Source: Actinomycetota bacterium (GTDB taxonomy: Bacteria > Actinomycetota > Acidimicrobiia > Acidimicrobiales > Ilumatobacteraceae). From it: a stretch of 64,000 bases of DNA. The stretch is taken from the NCBI GenBank assembly GCA_016213625.1, contig JACQZZ010000097.1:1-64000 (forward strand), in the 5' to 3' direction. Below are positions 25,280 to 31,756 of the stretch, in pieces. The notes under the pieces were generated by a model. The model was not told the origin of the DNA. It ran no database searches and was given only the letters and a program-made list of their open reading frames with translations. The position numbers were made by a program, and so were the translations under genes. Every line of letters begins with the position of its first letter. Position 1 is the first letter of the stretch.

Positions 25280-25645
25280 TCAAACCGGGATGCGGCGCCA
25301 GTGTTGGTCGTTGTCGTCCAACAGGTCGCAGAACCTCAGGTCGTCGGTCTCCTCCACCGCCTCCATGATGGCGTCCAGCACCTTCACGCTGGCGTGTAGG
25401 GCGCGCCGGTAGGGGCGCAGCAGCATGGCCTCCGTGGCCGTCAGGGGCACCGCCGTGCCACCCTCGGCGTACATGACGCTGTAGGCGCCTACCGTCTGCG
25501 ACGCGGTGCCAGGCGCGGCCTGCGCCATGCGCTCAGCGAGCACCGTCACCAGGTCGGCCACCGCAGCGGGCTGCGGGTCAGGCAGCCGCGGGTACTCCGA
25601 ATGCAGCGCGGCCAGCGCAATGGCGATCCAATCGGAAATAGACAT
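25280..25645 (-). CDS. Putative phage head-tail adaptor
   Basis: 121 residues. The central stretch TVGAYSVMYAEGGTAVPLTATE followed by AMLLRPYRR resembles the (S/T)xGdYSVtYA...LTxxExxxLrrYRR pattern of small head-tail connector/adaptor proteins in actinobacteriophages; this is pattern recognition, not a search result. The N-terminus is helical (SDWIAIALAALHSEYPRLP). Divergent from the protease-like gene: TACCCT lies 8 nt upstream of its ATG (25654-25659). If it is an adaptor, it is odd that it is on the opposite strand from the capsid gene. Confidence 0.58.
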   Translation of the reverse strand: MSISDWIAIALAALHSEYPRLPDPQPAAVADLVTVLAERMAQAAPGTASQTVGAYSVMYAEGGTAVPLTATEAMLLRPYRRALHASVKVLDAIMEAVEETDDLRFCDLLDDNDQHWRRIPV

Positions 25646-25653
25646 ACCCCCCG

Positions 25654-25699
25654 AGGGTACATCCAGGCGCTACGGACACGGCTGGACCACAACTAGCCT
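25654..25699. promoter_or_regulatory. Divergent leaderless promoters inside the mobile element
   Basis: The 61 nt between two divergent starts contain TACCCT on the minus strand (25654-25659, 8 nt from ATG 25645) and TAGCCT on the plus strand (25694-25699, 7 nt from ATG 25707). Confidence 0.42.
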
Positions 25700-25706
25700 G
25701 CGCCGC

Positions 25707-26510
25707 ATGCCGGACAAGATCACCAAGCGCGTCATCGTCGCGACCACCCACCCAATGCGCGCCTACGGCGGAGTCCGCTTCTCTCGTGAGGCCCTCGCCG
25801 GCCTGGCCGACAGTCTGAACAAGGGCAAGACCCCGTGGCACCTGGAGCATGACGCGCTTCAGCCGCTGGACGCCGAGGTCATCGCGGCAGGGCTCAACGA
25901 ACGCGACGACGGCGAGGCGGAGGTGTGGGCCGAACTGCGAGTCGACGGTGCCCAGTGGGGTGCCTACGAGCGCGCGGTGGTGGAGGCCGGCGCTCCAGGT
26001 GGCATCTCGGTGAGTGCTACGTCAACCATCAGCCGACATCCCGGCCCACCTGGGGCGCCAGTTGGCGTCGAGGTGGTGGTCGCAGCGGACGCAGCGCACT
26101 TCTCAGACGAGGAGATCGACGCCGCCGCTGCGGAGATCGCCCACAACGTCCCGGCAAGGTCAGCGGAACTGTTTCAGTTCTCCCATCAACCCCCGGCGCT
26201 CATCGTGTTGGAATTCGTATTAGACGGCGGAGTTCAGGTGGCGTGGGGCGTCCTCGGCAGTTACGTGTACGACGCGCTTCGCAAACTCAGGAAGGACTCG
26301 CCTGCTGCGGTGCAACTCGTCGTGGAGGAGCCGGAGCGCGTGGTGAAGGCGGTCATCCCGCATGGGACCGACCAGGCCACGGTGGACAAGGCGCTGGCCA
26401 GTTGGGAGCGTGTCGCGGCCCAGGGTCGAGGCGTCTACTCGTACGACGAGGCGGAGGACTGGCGGTTCTCACACCCGGACCCACGGAATGAGAAGCCTGC
26501 TGACGACTAG
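25707..26510 (+). CDS. Putative prohead-protease-like protein
   Basis: 267 residues. Position directly before the capsid gene and the pattern of the first 110 residues suggest an HK97-type (S78-like) maturation protease. PWHLEHDALQPLDAEVIAAG has the His48-Asp49 pair and the following strand expected of wnHd...lG. EAEVWAELRVDGAQWGA matches the beta-strand region, and APGGISVSATSTI (Ser101/Ser103) is a candidate nucleophile like the lSiGf motif. The C-terminal part (QVAWGVLGSYVYDALRKLRK, VVEEPERVVKAVIPHG) is not explained by a protease fold and could be a fused scaffold or other domain. Start from TAGCCT 7 nt upstream. Confidence 0.6.
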   Translation: MPDKITKRVIVATTHPMRAYGGVRFSREALAGLADSLNKGKTPWHLEHDALQPLDAEVIAAGLNERDDGEAEVWAELRVDGAQWGAYERAVVEAGAPGGISVSATSTISRHPGPPGAPVGVEVVVAADAAHFSDEEIDAAAAEIAHNVPARSAELFQFSHQPPALIVLEFVLDGGVQVAWGVLGSYVYDALRKLRKDSPAAVQLVVEEPERVVKAVIPHGTDQATVDKALASWERVAAQGRGVYSYDEAEDWRFSHPDPRNEKPADD

Positions 26511-26731
26511 CCCTGCGGGCTATCATTGCTAATGAGCCGGTGGCTGTGCCCCGGTGGTAGGTGCGCCAAGCGCACTGAGGGCCTGTGGCCAACCGACCCG
26601 GCAGGGCTGTGCCCGCCAGTCGTCACAAGAGCAGCCCGCTGCACCCACGCCCCCGGGTGCTGTGTGAGCGCCAGGCCCGGCAAACCGCTGCCACCCCGTC
26701 AACCCGCTCTCACTCCCCAAGGAGAACAACC
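26511..26731 (+). other. 221-nt untranslated leader of the capsid gene
   Basis: Stretch between the protease-like stop and the capsid GTG. It holds several GC-rich complementary segments but no convincing coding frame; an in-frame extension of the capsid gene back to 26585 is Arg/Pro/His-rich without protein character. A ribosome-binding site GGAG at 26721-26724 ends it. It may hold a promoter, a structured 5' UTR or a small RNA. Confidence 0.4.
26721..26724 (+). promoter_or_regulatory. Ribosome-binding site of capsid gene
   Basis: GGAG (context AAGGAGAAC) 7 nt before GTG 26732. It fixes the start and contrasts with the leaderless genes around it. Confidence 0.7.
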
Positions 26732-27544
26732 GTGGCACTCTCCCGTGCATCCTTCGATGGCATCACCGTTCCCGACGAGGTTCGTGACTCCATCCTGTCC
26801 ACCCTCGTCGGTGGCGCCCCCTTCGGCCGCAGCCTGCCAGTGCTCCGCACCGTCCGTGGCACGATCGCGTTCCCCATCGCCGCCCCGTCCGGTCAGGGCT
26901 GGGTCGCTGAGAACCAGCCGCTCCCGACCGTCACGCTGAACGACGACTCGTACGTCATCGGCGTGGCCAAGATCGCCGGCCTGATCGCCATGTCGAACGA
27001 ATCGATGACCGACTCCGTGCTCGACCAGGAAGCCGCCGTGGGCGCGGTCCTCAAGGACACCCTCAGCGCCGACCTCGATGACGGCCTCCTCAACGGCACC
27101 GGCATCGCCCCCATCCCCGCAGGCGTCATCGGTCGCGCCACCAGCACCACCGGCACGTTCACCGACATGCGCTCCGGTGTCATCGCGAGCATCGGTGAAC
27201 TCATCGACGCGGGCGCCGACCCCAGCGCCATCAAGGTGTACGCCAACGGTCTCACGGTCGCCCCCGAACTGGCCCGCGAGGGCACCGCTGGCCCGATCTA
27301 CACCAAAGGCGTGGACGGCCTGCCGTACGGTGCGCAGATCGTCCCGGCGCAGAAGATGGGCGCCGCCGAAGTGCTCGTCGTGGACACCACCCGCTGCTGG
27401 CTCGTTACCCACGACGACTTTGAGGTCGCCGTGTCCGGCGAGGCAGGCTTCGCCAACGACCAGACGCTCCTGCGCATCAAGGGCCGCTTCAACGTGGCGA
27501 CTCCGGTGCCCGGCAAGGCGCTCCGCACCTTCACGGTGTCGTGA
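26732..27544 (+). CDS. HK97-fold major capsid protein
   Basis: Structural shell protein of 270 residues. The family pattern is clear: GQGWVAENQPLPTVTLNDDS (P-domain/E-loop region), VAKIAGLIAMSNESMTDS (the lvpvSnEll motif), LDDGLLNGTGIAPIPAGV (nGtG..p.Gi) and the C-terminal VDTTRCWLVTHDDFEVAVSGEAGFANDQTLLRIKGRFNV in segments typical of HK97 capsids. Short N-terminus with no long delta domain, so scaffolding may be separate. GTG 26732 has a strong RBS. A 12-bp stem terminator follows the stop immediately. A capsid gene without portal or terminase points to a satellite that builds its own (perhaps smaller) shell. Confidence 0.85.
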   Translation: MALSRASFDGITVPDEVRDSILSTLVGGAPFGRSLPVLRTVRGTIAFPIAAPSGQGWVAENQPLPTVTLNDDSYVIGVAKIAGLIAMSNESMTDSVLDQEAAVGAVLKDTLSADLDDGLLNGTGIAPIPAGVIGRATSTTGTFTDMRSGVIASIGELIDAGADPSAIKVYANGLTVAPELAREGTAGPIYTKGVDGLPYGAQIVPAQKMGAAEVLVVDTTRCWLVTHDDFEVAVSGEAGFANDQTLLRIKGRFNVATPVPGKALRTFTVS

Positions 27545-27546
27545 TC

Positions 27547-27578
27547 GCGGGCCGGGGGCGCTCACTCCCCCGGCCCGC
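27547..27578 (+). terminator. Terminator hairpin after capsid gene
   Basis: Perfect 12-bp stem (GCGGGCCGGGGG pairing with CCCCCGGCCCGC) with an 8-nt loop, starting 3 nt after the capsid stop. No T-run follows, as is common in high-GC actinobacteria. Confidence 0.75.
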
Positions 27579-27674
27579 ACCTCCTCCACTGACGGGTGGA
27601 AGTAGGGGCCTCCAGCGGACTTCCGAACAGGGTCGCCGCTGGGGGCCTCTGCGCGTCCGGGCACCGCAACGCGA

Positions 27675-27703
27675 GCAGCCCCCGGCACTCGGCCTGGGGC
27701 TGC
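27675..27703 (-). terminator. Possible terminator after zinc-ribbon gene
   Basis: 8-bp stem GCAGCCCC / GGGGCTGC with a 13-nt loop, 27 nt beyond the zinc-ribbon stop on the minus strand. With the capsid terminator it separates the two convergent transcripts. Confidence 0.4.
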
Positions 27704-27729
27704 ACACTTGTGCGCTCAGCGGCACGTGG

Positions 27730-28131
27730 TCACTGCTGTTTGCGCGGCTTCTTCGCCTGTGCTGCCGCGGTCGTCTTCAGCAGCGCCTCCGCCTCCTCGA
27801 TGGCCTGCGCGGCAGCCCGCTTGGCCTGCACCGTGGGCGACACGTTGTCCCGACATTTACGGCACCGCGTGGAGCGCAATTCCGGACCGCTGATCGTGGG
27901 GAACGAGTTCACCGGCAAGGTCATCAGGCAGATGCGGCACTGGTGGTAGCCGTTCGTGTCCTCCGCGTGAAACGAGGGCGCCGGAGCGAGGGAAGACGAG
28001 CCCTTAGGGCCGGCAGCGGACAGCGACTTCGCCTTCGGTGCAGGCGCCTCCTTCGCGGGGGCCTTCTTGGTGGTTGCGGTCTTGTTGTTGGAGGCTGCGG
28101 TGCCCTTGGCGGGCTTCGGTGAGGTTGTCAT
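27730..28131 (-). CDS. Zinc-ribbon protein with Lys/Ala-rich tails
   Basis: 133 residues. A four-cysteine zinc site is visible (Cys65-x2-Cys68 and Cys90-x2-Cys93 in YHQCRICLMTLP ... RSTRCRKCRDN). The N-terminal 50 residues are Lys/Ala/Pro/Ser-rich like histone tails (KPAKG, KTATTKKAPAKEAPAPKAK) and the C-terminus is again basic and helical. Such small phage zinc-ribbon proteins are often annotated as HNH-like or DNA-binding, but the catalytic HNH histidines are not evident. Likely DNA-binding. It is last on the minus-strand side before the capsid gene and has an inverted repeat just upstream of its start. Confidence 0.62.
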   Translation of the reverse strand: MTTSPKPAKGTAASNNKTATTKKAPAKEAPAPKAKSLSAAGPKGSSSLAPAPSFHAEDTNGYHQCRICLMTLPVNSFPTISGPELRSTRCRKCRDNVSPTVQAKRAAAQAIEEAEALLKTTAAAQAKKPRKQQ

Positions 28132-28136
28132 GCCCG

Positions 28137-28164
28137 AATCGAATGCACGAACATCCGTTCGATT
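28137..28164 (-). promoter_or_regulatory. Inverted repeat upstream of zinc-ribbon gene, possible operator
   Basis: AATCGAA (28137-28143) and TTCGATT (28158-28164) form a 7-bp inverted repeat with 14 nt between, starting 6 nt upstream of the ATG. A dimeric regulator could bind here. Confidence 0.35.
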
Positions 28165-28193
28165 GCAAGGCCATAAGCCGCTCTATGGGCGTG

Positions 28194-29000
28194 CTACGGC
28201 GATTGCGCGGCCCCGATCGTGAAGTCCAGTCCCTCGAGTACGCCATCAAATCCCTCGCAGTGCGCGAGTTCAGGTGTCACCCCGCGCCGCGCTTGGTAGC
28301 GGCAGTGAATGAGCGTCACGTACATGTGCATGCCGTGCATGAGGCGGCCAAACTCGTCCATCGCCAGCGCGACGCGATCTCCAACGGCGAGACCGAATCC
28401 TGGGCACTTGTCGATGAAACGTTGGTCGGCGTTACCTGCCCGGTGCGCCCACACGTTCCGAACTTGCTGGGCGTCAAAGATCGCCTTCCGCACCCGGGCG
28501 GGCACTGGCCCGGACAAGCCGGCCAGTTCAAGCAGCGGCTCAAACCGCGTCACGCCCTGTTCTAGCGGGGACTTGAGTTCTCGACGCCACTCGCTGAGAA
28601 GAGTCTTCGCAGCGTCGTCAGGAGATTCAAGAAGTGTGGCAGCAGGGACGCGAACGCGCCGGAACGCGTCTGCACCTACCGACGCTGGATTGGCGACGAT
28701 GGAGGCAACGACAAGATCTTCGATGAAGGTCTCCAGCAAACTCCAGAGCACCATCAGCATGCTCGAGTGGACGATCGGGTATCCCGCATCGATCTCTGTC
28801 TTCGCCATCGCGGCGATCTTGTCGGCGCGATGTTGGCGGAAGTCCTCAACCTTGAGGAGTCGCAAGACTTCCTTGTCTCTACAGAGACTCGTATAGCCCT
28901 CGTGGGTGAGGTGAACCAGAGACTCGATGTGCCCAGACCCCTCAGCCCAGTTCATGAAGATCGGGCGAAGGTTGTCTGGTCCAACTTGAGCGTTGCTCAT
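28194..29000 (-). CDS. HEPN-motif protein coupled to Mrr endonuclease
   Basis: 268 residues, strongly helical, no signal peptide. Residues 181-186 (RNVWAH) match the R-x4-6-H motif of HEPN domains, with helices before (LSEWRRELKSPLEQGV, ARVRKAIFDAQQV) and after, as in RiboL-PSP-HEPN and related families. Many HEPN proteins are RNases in toxin-antitoxin or abortive-infection systems; others are inactive partners. A hydrophobic helix MLMVLWSLLETFIEDLVVASIV (81-102; shown in parts: MLMVLWSLLETF) is part of the bundle. The ATG overlaps the Mrr stop by 4 bp (ATGA), so the two proteins are probably made together and may act together. Function inferred, not shown. Confidence 0.66.
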   Translation of the reverse strand: MSNAQVGPDNLRPIFMNWAEGSGHIESLVHLTHEGYTSLCRDKEVLRLLKVEDFRQHRADKIAAMAKTEIDAGYPIVHSSMLMVLWSLLETFIEDLVVASIVANPASVGADAFRRVRVPAATLLESPDDAAKTLLSEWRRELKSPLEQGVTRFEPLLELAGLSGPVPARVRKAIFDAQQVRNVWAHRAGNADQRFIDKCPGFGLAVGDRVALAMDEFGRLMHGMHMYVTLIHCRYQARRGVTPELAHCEGFDGVLEGLDFTIGAAQSP

Positions 29001-29914
29001 CTGGCGCCCTCCGAGTCGAAGCGGTCGAACCAGTCTTCGTTGACGACGGGTTGAATGGTGAGGCCGATCTCCTGGGCGCGAACGAGGTCACACAGGCGTT
29101 CTCCGTCGATGAGGTCAACACGGGGCGTCACGGTGGTGGCCGCCTTGCGAGCCGGCGCCGTGAAGCGAGCGAGAGTGATGAACACTGCCCGCTCCGCGCC
29201 GGCAGCAGCAGCGTCCCGCTGGAAGAGCGCAACCGTGTCACGCCCCACACTCGATGCAGGGTCGAAGCGCTTGGCCTGAACTGCCACCGTCGCAGAAAGC
29301 ACCTCGCTCAAGGGAGCAGTCCCGATCCCGTCGATGCCCTCGTCTCCGGTGCCACCCACACGTGTCAGGTGCAGCCCGTAGCGGCGCAGCAGGTACATGC
29401 AGAACTCCTCGAACCCGGTGGGCGTCAGCCTGTGAAGTCGGGCTAGCAGGCGCTCACGCCAAGCATCGGACTCATCGCCCGCCTCCTCCATGGCAGCCTC
29501 ACGCGCCACCTGCTCCTCATCAGCCGGGGCTGCGACCTCACCGGCCTTCCGTGGCTTGGCAGGCCGCGCTGAACGAACCTGCCGGTCCATGTCAGCCAGC
29601 CGGGTACGCGCTGCATCGTCCGGCATCGCCAGCACGTCTCGCCCCACCGGGGTCAGCAGGAAGAGCCCACGCTTGGGACTCTCCAGCGCGCCACCCAGTT
29701 TGCAGTAGGAGCGCGCCCAGTCCATCCGATCCAGCAACACCGACAGCGGCCTGTTCGGATACTGGATGGCCACCTGCTCATCCGTGTAGCCCTCTGCCTC
29801 CACCACCTGGTTGCTGATCTCACGTCCTGTTGCGGACCCGCCCAGTGCCTCGATGGCCCTCAGGACGGGCAACATCAGATCGTTGTAACGCGGCAGGGTG
29901 TCATGGCTAGCCAT
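28997..29914 (-). CDS. Mrr-type restriction endonuclease
   Basis: 305 residues. N-terminal winged-helix Mrr_N domain (LMLPVLRAIEALGG ... LFLLTPVGRDVL), an acidic/charged linker (about 115-150), and a C-terminal PD-(D/E)xK Mrr catalytic domain: TGFEEFCMYLLRRYG, GGTGDEGIDGIG (catalytic Asp195) and VAVQAKRFDP (Gln-Ala-Lys 213-215). Mrr enzymes cut modified DNA, so it can act against phages with modified genomes. No methyltransferase is nearby, consistent with a modification-dependent enzyme. ATG 29914 chosen; an in-frame start at 29941 is possible. Translationally coupled to the HEPN-motif gene. Confidence 0.86.
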   Translation of the reverse strand: MASHDTLPRYNDLMLPVLRAIEALGGSATGREISNQVVEAEGYTDEQVAIQYPNRPLSVLLDRMDWARSYCKLGGALESPKRGLFLLTPVGRDVLAMPDDAARTRLADMDRQVRSARPAKPRKAGEVAAPADEEQVAREAAMEEAGDESDAWRERLLARLHRLTPTGFEEFCMYLLRRYGLHLTRVGGTGDEGIDGIGTAPLSEVLSATVAVQAKRFDPASSVGRDTVALFQRDAAAAGAERAVFITLARFTAPARKAATTVTPRVDLIDGERLCDLVRAQEIGLTIQPVVNEDWFDRFDSEGAR

Positions 29915-29966
29915 CCGCAGAGTCTTGCCCAGCGGCACCACGCATCACGACCATCGCAACCATCGT

Positions 29967-29996
29967 GGTGGGGTACCACCCCCTCCCCCCGGGGGG
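29967..29996. other. GC-rich inverted repeats between rep operon and Mrr gene
   Basis: A 5-bp stem (GGTGG / CCACC, loop of 4) followed by CCCCCCGGGGGG at 29985-29996. It lies in the 162-nt gap and could end the upstream operon or hold the Mrr promoter; no clear -10 box was found. Confidence 0.3.
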
Positions 29997-30076
29997 CCTC
30001 CTGGCCAGAGGGGACTGCCGACACGTGCGCGGCCGAGTTAGCCGCAACGTACGCGATGGTTACGACAGCGCGGACC

Positions 30077-30337
30077 CTAGGCATCGTCCAGCAGGTCCTC
30101 CACCAACAGCGCCAGCGCCGTTTCACGTGCCATCGCCAGGCTGTGGAACACGGTGCAGTCCGGGTCCCCGTCGACGCGCAGGCCACGCTCCCGGGTGAGC
30201 CGCGCCACCTCCTCGCTCTGCGCGTCCCACTCATCGCCCAGGGGGACACGCAGGATGACGCGCCCGAAGTGCACCACCCACCCGGCGCTCTTGGAGAGCA
30301 CGAGCACCCCAGGCTTCATCGTCGGATCACCAGTCAC
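30077..30337 (-). CDS. Small hypothetical protein of the mobile element
   Basis: 86 residues from a GTG start that overlaps the stop of the preceding replication-type gene by 4 bp (GTGA); an internal ATG at 30319 is the alternative. Reads as a small alpha/beta protein (GVLVLSKSAGWVVHFGRVILRVPLG, then two helices ending ALALLVEDLLDDA). Not recognised. Being last in a four-gene coupled chain with the initiator, it may help replication or copy control; that is inference only. Confidence 0.65.
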   Translation of the reverse strand: MTGDPTMKPGVLVLSKSAGWVVHFGRVILRVPLGDEWDAQSEEVARLTRERGLRVDGDPDCTVFHSLAMARETALALLVEDLLDDA

Positions 30338-31140
30338 AGGTCCTCCTCGGTCCAGATGTCTTCGTCCTCCTCCAGCAGCCCTGCATTCACCGCTCGGGGT
30401 GCCAGGTGGTCCAGTGCCGTGTCCAGCGCCGACCACGGATTGTCGATGTGGTGCGGCAGGTACTCGTCCCGGAGCAGCGCGTCCCGCAGGGGGCGCCAGA
30501 GGTCGTCCGCCGCCGCGTGCGCGTCCTCCCACTGCCAGCCGATCCCCAGGTCCACCATGCGCCTCGCGAGATGATCCACAGCCCTACGAGCGAGTGCGTC
30601 CACCTCTGCGGCGGGCTTGCCCGTCGCGCTCACCGCAGGTGTAGGCGTAGGCACCACCTGGACGGTCTCCTGGTAGTCCTCCTGGTTCTGTGTACCGCGC
30701 ACCTCTGCGCGGTTCGATTCGCGCAGGTCTGCGCGGTTCGGTTCGCGCACCTCTGCACGGTTGCCCGCCATGGCCTCCGCCGAGTAAGCGCGCACTTCTG
30801 CGCGGTTACTCACCAAGTCCCACAGGGCCGCCGTGGGCCTGTAGTGACAGACCTTGCGTCCGTGGAAGAAGTGCTGTTCAACCTCGAACAGTCCCAGCCG
30901 AACCAGCGACTGACGCGCCCGGCGCACCTGGGTCGGTGCGAGCCGCCGGCGCGTCCAGCCCTCGTCGGTGTCCTCCAGAGCGAGCCACCGGCCGTCGTGG
31001 CGGAGCGCCCCGAAGGAGGGGTACTCGACCCACAGTCGGGCGAGCAGCGAGATGACGATGGCATCACGCATCGACCACTCCTGGCCTTCAGGCATGGCCC
31101 AGGGGTAGAGCGTGAAGCCCGGCCCCAGGTCGGCGCTCAC
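30334..31140 (-). CDS. Probable replication initiator / winged-helix DNA-binding protein
   Basis: 268 residues from GTG 31140. The N-terminal half looks like a winged-helix domain (SMRDAIVISLLARLWVEY, RRRLAPTQVRRARQSLVRLGLFEVEQHFF, VCHYRPT), as in phage replication proteins and some plasmid initiators. The middle has four degenerate repeats NRAEVRE/NRADLRE (about residues 112-149) encoded by iteron-like DNA repeats. The C-terminal half is helical and acidic (ending LLEEDEDIWTEEDL), suited to recruit a helicase or loader. The GTG overlaps the stop of a 43-residue gene by 4 bp. Assignment rests on layout and iterons, not on a recognised family. Confidence 0.58.
   Translation of the reverse strand: MSADLGPGFTLYPWAMPEGQEWSMRDAIVISLLARLWVEYPSFGALRHDGRWLALEDTDEGWTRRRLAPTQVRRARQSLVRLGLFEVEQHFFHGRKVCHYRPTAALWDLVSNRAEVRAYSAEAMAGNRAEVREPNRADLRESNRAEVRGTQNQEDYQETVQVVPTPTPAVSATGKPAAEVDALARRAVDHLARRMVDLGIGWQWEDAHAAADDLWRPLRDALLRDEYLPHHIDNPWSALDTALDHLAPRAVNAGLLEEDEDIWTEEDL
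30696..30807. repeat. Four iteron-like 19-bp repeats, candidate replication origin
   Basis: Copies at 30696-30714, 30720-30738, 30744-30762 and 30789-30807, based on CGCGCACCTCTGCGCGGTT with one to three changes each. Start-to-start spacing is 24, 24 and 45 bp, all multiples of three, so they encode NRAEVR-type repeats in the overlapping gene. Regular direct repeats within or beside an initiator gene are the usual form of an iteron origin. Confidence 0.62.
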
Positions 31141-31268
31141 CAGGCCACCCACCAGATGGTGACGAGCCAGTACGCTTGCGCACGACGACGTTCCGCGGCG
31201 GCAACTGCGGTCAGGTCCTGGTGGCCCGCCTCCCACTCGGGGGCGGGCCACTTCGCGTCACGGGACAT
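31137..31268 (-). CDS. 43-residue protein with C-terminal hydrophobic helix
   Basis: Begins MSRDAKWPAPEWEAGHQDL, continues with a basic stretch (AAAERRRAQ) and ends AYWLVTIWWVAW, a short hydrophobic segment that could enter a membrane. Support for its reality comes from both ends: its ATG overlaps the previous gene's stop by one base (TGATG), and its own TGA overlaps the next gene's GTG by 4 bp (GTGA). This gives an unbroken coupled chain. Function unknown; a toxin-like or regulatory micro-protein is possible. Confidence 0.6.
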   Translation of the reverse strand: MSRDAKWPAPEWEAGHQDLTAVAAAERRRAQAYWLVTIWWVAW

Positions 31269-31543
31269 CACCTGTCCCCCACTCGATCCACACGGCGACC
31301 ACCGCTCCTCGCCTGCCGAGCCTTCACGCCCTTGGCAGACAGTTCGAGGTACCAGGCACGCCTCAGGTTCTCAGCCGCCTTGCGGCGGGTCTCCTCGTCG
31401 GCCTGCGCCATGTGTGGCGCCAGCCGAGCCAGCCAGTACTCCAGCCCCGTGGGGCTGAGGTTGCGACCGGGTGCCGTCCGGGCGGCTCGGTCAGGGGTGT
31501 TGGCCCACGACCTGTTGGCCGCGACCCTGTGTTGCATCGTCAC
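31268..31543 (-). CDS. Small basic protein at the head of the rep operon
   Basis: 91 residues, rich in Arg and Ala: GRNLSPTGLEYWLARLAPHMA then DEETRRKAAENLRRAWYLELSAKGVKARQA. Not recognised; the helical basic C-terminal half could bind nucleic acid. GTG 31543 is preceded by a strong Shine-Dalgarno GAGGAGG with 7 nt spacing. First of four overlapping genes leading to the putative initiator. Confidence 0.65.
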   Translation of the reverse strand: MTMQHRVAANRSWANTPDRAARTAPGRNLSPTGLEYWLARLAPHMAQADEETRRKAAENLRRAWYLELSAKGVKARQARSGGRRVDRVGDR

Positions 31544-31712
31544 GATGCGTCCTCCTCAATCCTGGGGCGCGCTGCTGATGGCGCCTTGGGCATCGAAAGG
31601 AGCTGGTCGTGATGCGGTACATGATTGGTCCTTGGGGGGTAGTTCCGGACTTACGGCGGCACCCCAACCTTACACGTGTGCGGTGACGAATTGCAGGGGT
31701 GTAACTCCCCGC

Positions 31713-31726
31713 CTAGGCATGCCTAG
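31713..31726. promoter_or_regulatory. 14-bp palindrome, possible operator
   Basis: CTAGGCATGCCTAG is perfectly self-complementary and sits between the integrase stop and the promoter side of the rep operon, a place where a repressor or excisionase might bind. Confidence 0.4.
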
Positions 31727-31741
31727 CAGGACTTATGCGTC
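31725..31741 (+). repeat. 17-bp direct repeat, copy 1 (integrase 3' side)
   Basis: AGCAGGACTTATGCGTC matches 32808-32824 in 16 of 17 positions. The two copies bracket the integrase gene in the same orientation, as integrase arm-type sites might. Confidence 0.5.
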
Positions 31742-31756
31742 GTCAGCCTGGCGCCG

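Larger units (their letters stand above)
31544..31756. other. Intergenic control region between rep operon and integrase
   Basis: 213 nt without an assured gene. It holds a 14-bp palindrome (31713-31726), one copy of a 17-bp repeat shared with the attR end (31725-31741), and a TAAGGT box on the minus strand (31667-31672) that could be the operon promoter. A short frame from ATG 31622 has an AAGGA upstream, but its sequence has no protein character and I do not call it. Confidence 0.45.

Noticed and set aside
26585-26731. N-terminal extension of the capsid protein back to an ATG at 26585
   Set aside because: The extra 49 residues are Arg/Pro/His-rich without capsid character, and a strong Shine-Dalgarno sits just before GTG 26732.
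30696-30807. Direct repeats considered as a CRISPR array
   Set aside because: Only four 19-bp units with 5-26 bp between them, in frame with a coding sequence and without cas genes; iterons fit better.
31567-31622. Short frames in the integrase/rep intergenic region
   Set aside because: Candidate starts are weakly supported (one AAGGA before ATG 31622) and the translation is Arg/Gln-rich without pattern; left uncalled.
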